Source: an uncultured Muribaculaceae bacterium (GTDB lineage Bacteria > Bacteroidota > Bacteroidia > Bacteroidales > Muribaculaceae). Taken from it: DNA of 64,000 bases. This document shows positions 61,083 to 64,000 of the stretch, one piece after another (positions within the stretch are counted from its first letter, which is position 1; each line of letters starts with the position of its first letter). Both the position numbers and the translations under genes were made by a program. The notes under the pieces were generated by a model, which was not told the DNA's origin, did not search any database, and saw only the letters and a program-made list of their open reading frames with translations. The stretch spans positions 1-64,000 of the forward strand of contig CAJURN010000007.1 in NCBI GenBank assembly GCA_910589055.1. Direction: 5' to 3'.

Positions 61083-61553
61083 TTATTTCTTTCTGAAAGA
61101 TTTTAGATATGAATACACCTTTTCCGGTTTGTCGCCCGAGCCGTAGACGATTATCACGGTATAGAACTCATCGCTCCGGTTGCCTGCCAGTGCGAAAATC
61201 TTTCCGTCGGAAGGGTCGGTGACGGCACAGATGGAAACACCGTCGCGGCCGCGAAATTTCTTTACGCTTCCGTTGATTCCCATCATGTTTGCCATCACGG
61301 CGGCGATGCTGCCAACCGAAATGTTCTTGTCGTTTGGCTCGCTCCCGAAGGCTATTGCTTTGGCCTTGTCGCCTGTGGCATACACCTCGAGTCCCGATGA
61401 TTCGGACAGCTCATGGTTGTAGACAAATCCGTCGGGAGCTTCCAGCACTCCGTAGCGGCTGTTCAATACGTTTTTGGCATCGGATGCAAAAGCTGCGGCC
61501 AGCATGAGGGCAGCTGTTGCGAGGATGCGGATGACAGTGAAAAAGTGTGTCAT
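61083..61553 (-). CDS. Secreted hypothetical protein
   Basis: A 156-residue protein beginning MTHFFTVIRILATAALMLAA, with a signal peptide cleaved near ASDA. The mature part has mixed alpha/beta character (VGSIAAVMANMMGINGSVKK, FYTVIIVYGSGDKPEKVYSY) and a basic end (KSFRKK). I do not recognise the family. The ATG at 61553 gives the signal peptide directly; one at 61583 only lengthens it. It may be co-transcribed with the SDR gene 37 bases upstream. Confidence 0.72.
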   Translation of the reverse strand: MTHFFTVIRILATAALMLAAAFASDAKNVLNSRYGVLEAPDGFVYNHELSESSGLEVYATGDKAKAIAFGSEPNDKNISVGSIAAVMANMMGINGSVKKFRGRDGVSICAVTDPSDGKIFALAGNRSDEFYTVIIVYGSGDKPEKVYSYLKSFRKK

Positions 61554-61590
61554 ATGTGTATATTTGAAACAACTGATTGTCAAAAGTGGT

Positions 61591-62352
61591 TTATCCGGCT
61601 ACCAATCCGCCGTCGGCGAGGAACAGCGAGCCGGTGCAGAACGATGATTTATCGCTTGCGAGGAAATAAACGAGTTCGGCTATCTCCTCCGGTTCGGCTA
61701 TGCGGCCAAGAGGAAATTCAGCGTTCTCCCCGGCCATAAGGCTCTCCACGCTTTCGCCCGTGCGGAGGGATATTTCAGAGAATACTCTCTCGACCAAAGG
61801 CGTGCGCACAGTACCGGGGCACACGGCGTTGACCCGGACATTGTCCTTGGCAAGATCAAGCGCCATACTTTTGGTAATCTGACCGAGTGCGCCCTTGGTA
61901 AGCCCGTAGGCGAAACTTCCGCGCTTGCCTATGAAAGACTGGTCGGAGGCGTTGATAACCACCGTGCCACCGCCTGCGGCAATTATATGAGGAATTGTCT
62001 CGCGCAAGGTATTCACCGTGCCGTAGATATTAGTGCCGATCACGAGGTCAAGTTCTTCGTCGGTGATATCGAGAATCGTATTTTTGCGGTGTACTCCCGC
62101 ATTGGCGAACACCGAATTGATTGCGCCGAATTTAGCCACGCAGGACTTTACGCAAGTCGCGATTTCGTCGCGGAAACGTGTGTTGCCTTGCGTAAACAGG
62201 AGTCTTTCCGGATTTCCAAGCGAGTTACACAGTTGCAGGGCAGCCTCATGGTTCATGTCCATGAAGCATACATTCCAGCCCTCGGTGAAAAATTTGCTTA
62301 CAGTGGCTGCTCCGATTCCCGTGGCGCCACCTGTGATGAATATTGTGTGCAT
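61591..62352 (-). CDS. Short-chain dehydrogenase/reductase (SDR) family oxidoreductase
   Basis: A 253-residue classical SDR. The cofactor loop is ITGGATGIGAATVSKF, an NAG motif is in VFANAGVH, the catalytic serine is in VVINASDQSFIG, Tyr and Lys are in FAYGLTKGALGQ, and VNAVCPGTVRTPL follows. The Asp after strand 2 (CFMDMNHE) suggests NAD rather than NADP. The ATG at 62352 (MHTIFITGG) is chosen since a start at 62400 would lie over the promoter. The substrate is unknown; sugar alcohols or 3-oxoacyl groups are typical of the family. Confidence 0.9.
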   Translation of the reverse strand: MHTIFITGGATGIGAATVSKFFTEGWNVCFMDMNHEAALQLCNSLGNPERLLFTQGNTRFRDEIATCVKSCVAKFGAINSVFANAGVHRKNTILDITDEELDLVIGTNIYGTVNTLRETIPHIIAAGGGTVVINASDQSFIGKRGSFAYGLTKGALGQITKSMALDLAKDNVRVNAVCPGTVRTPLVERVFSEISLRTGESVESLMAGENAEFPLGRIAEPEEIAELVYFLASDKSSFCTGSLFLADGGLVAG

Positions 62353-62374
62353 GTAGTCGGTAAAGTATCGTCGG

Positions 62375-62406
62375 CAAAGATACGGATAAGTCGAGAGCAA
62401 TGCAAA
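62375..62406 (-). promoter_or_regulatory. Promoter of the SDR gene
   Basis: Minus-strand TTTG (62403-62406), 20 bases, TATCTTTG (62375-62382): full consensus. About 40 bases here are nearly identical to the ABC-F promoter at 37873-37908. Confidence 0.76.
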
Positions 62407-62535
62407 ATTTATTTTATCATTGCCGAGCGAGAGTATAAAATAAATTGCATAAGCTCTAACTTTTTAGACGTTGGGGTTGTTTAGTCATTAGAAAAATTGA
62501 AAATACAATCTTCAAGAACCAAAAAAATTATAGAC

Positions 62536-63537
62536 ATGGATTTTTTGACAAACGACAAACTTCTGATTGTCGGCGCAGCCGGAATGATAGGCTCAAACAT
62601 GGCTCAGACCGCAATCATGATGAAACTTACTCCTAACATCTGTCTTTACGACCCCTATGCCCCCGCGCTCGAAGGTGTGGCCGAGGAAATGCGTCAGTGC
62701 GGATTCCAAGGCGTCAACATCACGGCCACTTCCGATGTTAAGGAAGCCTTTACAGGTGCGAAATACATCGTGTCGTCGGGTGGTGCGGCCCGTAAGGCAG
62801 GTATGACCCGCGAGGATCTGCTCAAGGGAAATGCTCAGATTGCCGAGGATTTCGGAAAGAACATCCGCCAATATTGCCCTGATGCAAAGCATGTGGTTGT
62901 AATTTTCAACCCTGCTGATATCACCGGACTTATCACTCTTATTTATTCCGGCCTTAAACCCTCTCAGGTATCGACACTTGCGGCTCTGGACAGCACACGT
63001 CTGCGCAACGAGCTTGCCAAATACTTCCACATCTCTCCCGATGAAGTGGTGAACACCCGTACGTATGGCGGACACGGCGAACAGATGGCCGTATTCGCTT
63101 CCACAACCACCGTTGCAGGCCAGCCTTTGAGCGAGATTATCGGCACGAAGGCTCTTCCTGAACAGGAATGGGAAGAAATGAAGCAGAGAGTGGTGCAGGG
63201 TGGCAAGAACATCATCGACCTCCGAGGACGTTCATCGTTCCAGAGCCCGGCATATCTGTCAATTGAAATGATTGCCGCCGCAATGGGTGGAAAACCTTTC
63301 ACATGGCCTGTGGGTACTTACGTCGACAACGGCCGTTACAACCATGTGATGATGGCTATGGAGACTACCGTTGATAAGAACGGTGTCACCGTACATCCCG
63401 TTCAGGGTACTCCAGAGGAAGAGAAAGCTCTCGACCAGAGCTACCACCATCTTTGCGTGCTTCGAGACGAGGTAATCAGCATGGGCGTTCTTCCTCCCAT
63501 TTCCGATTGGAACAAACTCAACCCCAATCTTAAATAA
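62536..63537 (+). CDS. mdh: Malate dehydrogenase
   Basis: A 333-residue NAD-dependent enzyme interconverting malate and oxaloacetate. The Rossmann loop is LIVGAAGMIGSNMAQTA, the substrate Arg region is ALDSTRLRNELAKYF, and the catalytic His is in TYGGHGEQMAVF. The ATG at 62536 (MDFLTNDKLLIVGAAG) is used; a reading from 62497 would add 13 polar residues. It is divergent from the SDR gene and closed by a strong terminator. It fits the reductive branch to fumarate and succinate used by gut Bacteroidales. Confidence 0.94.
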   Translation: MDFLTNDKLLIVGAAGMIGSNMAQTAIMMKLTPNICLYDPYAPALEGVAEEMRQCGFQGVNITATSDVKEAFTGAKYIVSSGGAARKAGMTREDLLKGNAQIAEDFGKNIRQYCPDAKHVVVIFNPADITGLITLIYSGLKPSQVSTLAALDSTRLRNELAKYFHISPDEVVNTRTYGGHGEQMAVFASTTTVAGQPLSEIIGTKALPEQEWEEMKQRVVQGGKNIIDLRGRSSFQSPAYLSIEMIAAAMGGKPFTWPVGTYVDNGRYNHVMMAMETTVDKNGVTVHPVQGTPEEEKALDQSYHHLCVLRDEVISMGVLPPISDWNKLNPNLK

Positions 63538-63553
63538 TACATATAAAAACACG

Positions 63554-63595
63554 AAAAAAGCACCTCGCAGAAAATTTTCCACGAGGTGCTTTTTT
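63554..63595. terminator. Bidirectional intrinsic terminator after mdh
   Basis: A 14-bp perfect stem (63554-63567 against 63582-63595) with A-run before and T-run after, usable by mdh from the left and by the small gene ending at 63621 from the right. Confidence 0.93.
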
Positions 63596-63620
63596 GTGTG
63601 CCTGATATCCGGCAGAAGAA

Positions 63621-63857
63621 TTACATCTTGCTGTATTGGAGTACGGTGGGTGATTCCACGTCAACTCCGAATTCCTTTGCCCGTTGGAGAATCGCACGCG
63701 CGAGTTTTGGCTTGAGGTCTTCCGGACAATAACGGAAATATGCCTCGGCGGCTCTTACGTGGGCGGCATCGGGCATGGGGTATTCACGGCGTTCGGGAAG
63801 TCCGAAAACGCTGTCGGGCAACTCCTTCTTCTCTTCGTAACTTAGTCGGTCGTTCAT
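63621..63857 (-). CDS. Small 78-residue protein resembling DUF6582
   Basis: A 78-residue soluble protein with LPDSVFGLPERREYPMPDAA and AEAYFRYCPEDLKPKLARAI followed by RAKEFGVDV. This pattern resembles DUF6582, which is often found at the end of phage prohead-type proteins but also stands alone. No other phage gene is near, so it is probably a resident gene. Function unknown. Confidence 0.65.
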   Translation of the reverse strand: MNDRLSYEEKKELPDSVFGLPERREYPMPDAAHVRAAEAYFRYCPEDLKPKLARAILQRAKEFGVDVESPTVLQYSKM

Positions 63858-64000
63858 GATTTTGGGGGATGTTTAGTAATTTGTTTGAATTAAAACGTCC
63901 GGCGCCTTTATAAGGTTGAAATAATGATGACCGAAAGTGTGAACTAATGTTGCATGGTGCTTGTTATAGATGATGTAACGTTAAAAACTACGACTGAATA
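63858..64000. other. Gene-free end of the window
   Basis: A/T-rich sequence upstream of the 78-residue gene. No complete promoter, ORF or RNA is seen; a gene may begin beyond the edge. Confidence 0.4.

Noticed and set aside
62497..62535. Longer N-terminus of malate dehydrogenase
   Set aside because: Thirteen polar residues before MDFLTNDK do not belong to the family; the ATG at 62536 gives the normal start.

Overview
The window is a stretch of a Bacteroidales chromosome, most like the Muribaculaceae (S24-7). Four things point there. The promoters follow the Bacteroidota pattern (TTTG, 19-21 bases, TAnnTTTG). MurF is fused to alanine racemase. The glycine dehydrogenase is split in two, and Rho carries a very long disordered N-terminal insert. 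Base composition is roughly balanced, and long antisense shadow ORFs are common. The family-level placement is my inference; the phylum is firm.

Layout. 0-5.6 kb: the 3' part of a tRNA-Pro with its terminator, an outer-membrane beta-barrel receptor, and a solitary 1110-residue methylase with a possible nuclease motif. 5.8-24.6 kb: twelve tightly packed leftward genes that look like one operon for peptidoglycan salvage. They run from a promoter at 24.65 kb through an Amidase_3-like secreted protein (usually labelled xanthan lyase), a glycosyltransferase, a DUF4922 HIT-like protein, a SpoIID-like protein, an AmpG-type MFS transporter with a large insert, NamZ, an FAD/Fe-S D-2-hydroxyacid dehydrogenase, a MurT/NagX-like membrane protein, a MurK-type kinase, MurQ, an SGNH hydrolase and a UvrD helicase with an embedded exonuclease. 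24.7-30 kb: MurF-Alr, 5-formyl-THF cyclo-ligase, an S41 protease and a dCMP deaminase. 30-35 kb: a NYN nuclease gene with a two-hairpin leader, then the rightward operon prfA, DUF4153, pyrF.

34.7-38.2 kb: two intergenic regions carry inverted copies of the same three-hairpin repeat, flanking a nucleotidyltransferase-fold pair and an ABC-F ATPase. 38-44.4 kb: pulA-pyk, a small outer-membrane barrel and a divergent LytS/LytTR two-component pair. 44.4-51.1 kb: lplA-gcvT-gcvH-gcvPA-gcvPB-lpd, a complete glycine cleavage operon with its lipoate ligase. 51.2-53.5 kb: rho, with a leader of about 240 nt that holds a 24-codon upstream ORF. 53.6-54.3 kb: a GNAT acetyltransferase preceded by a 56-residue partner, a likely toxin-antitoxin pair. 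54.5-64 kb: clpB, an AraC regulator, an ECF sigma factor with a His-rich membrane protein and a ferredoxin, phoH, an SDR oxidoreductase, mdh and several small unknown genes.

The salvage operon is the most coherent story. Wall material can be cut by the amidase and NamZ and imported by the AmpG-like and MurT-like proteins. MurK can then phosphorylate MurNAc, MurQ can split it to GlcNAc-6-P and D-lactate, and the D-lactate can be oxidised by the FAD/Fe-S enzyme. MurF-Alr lies just upstream under its own promoter and rebuilds precursors.
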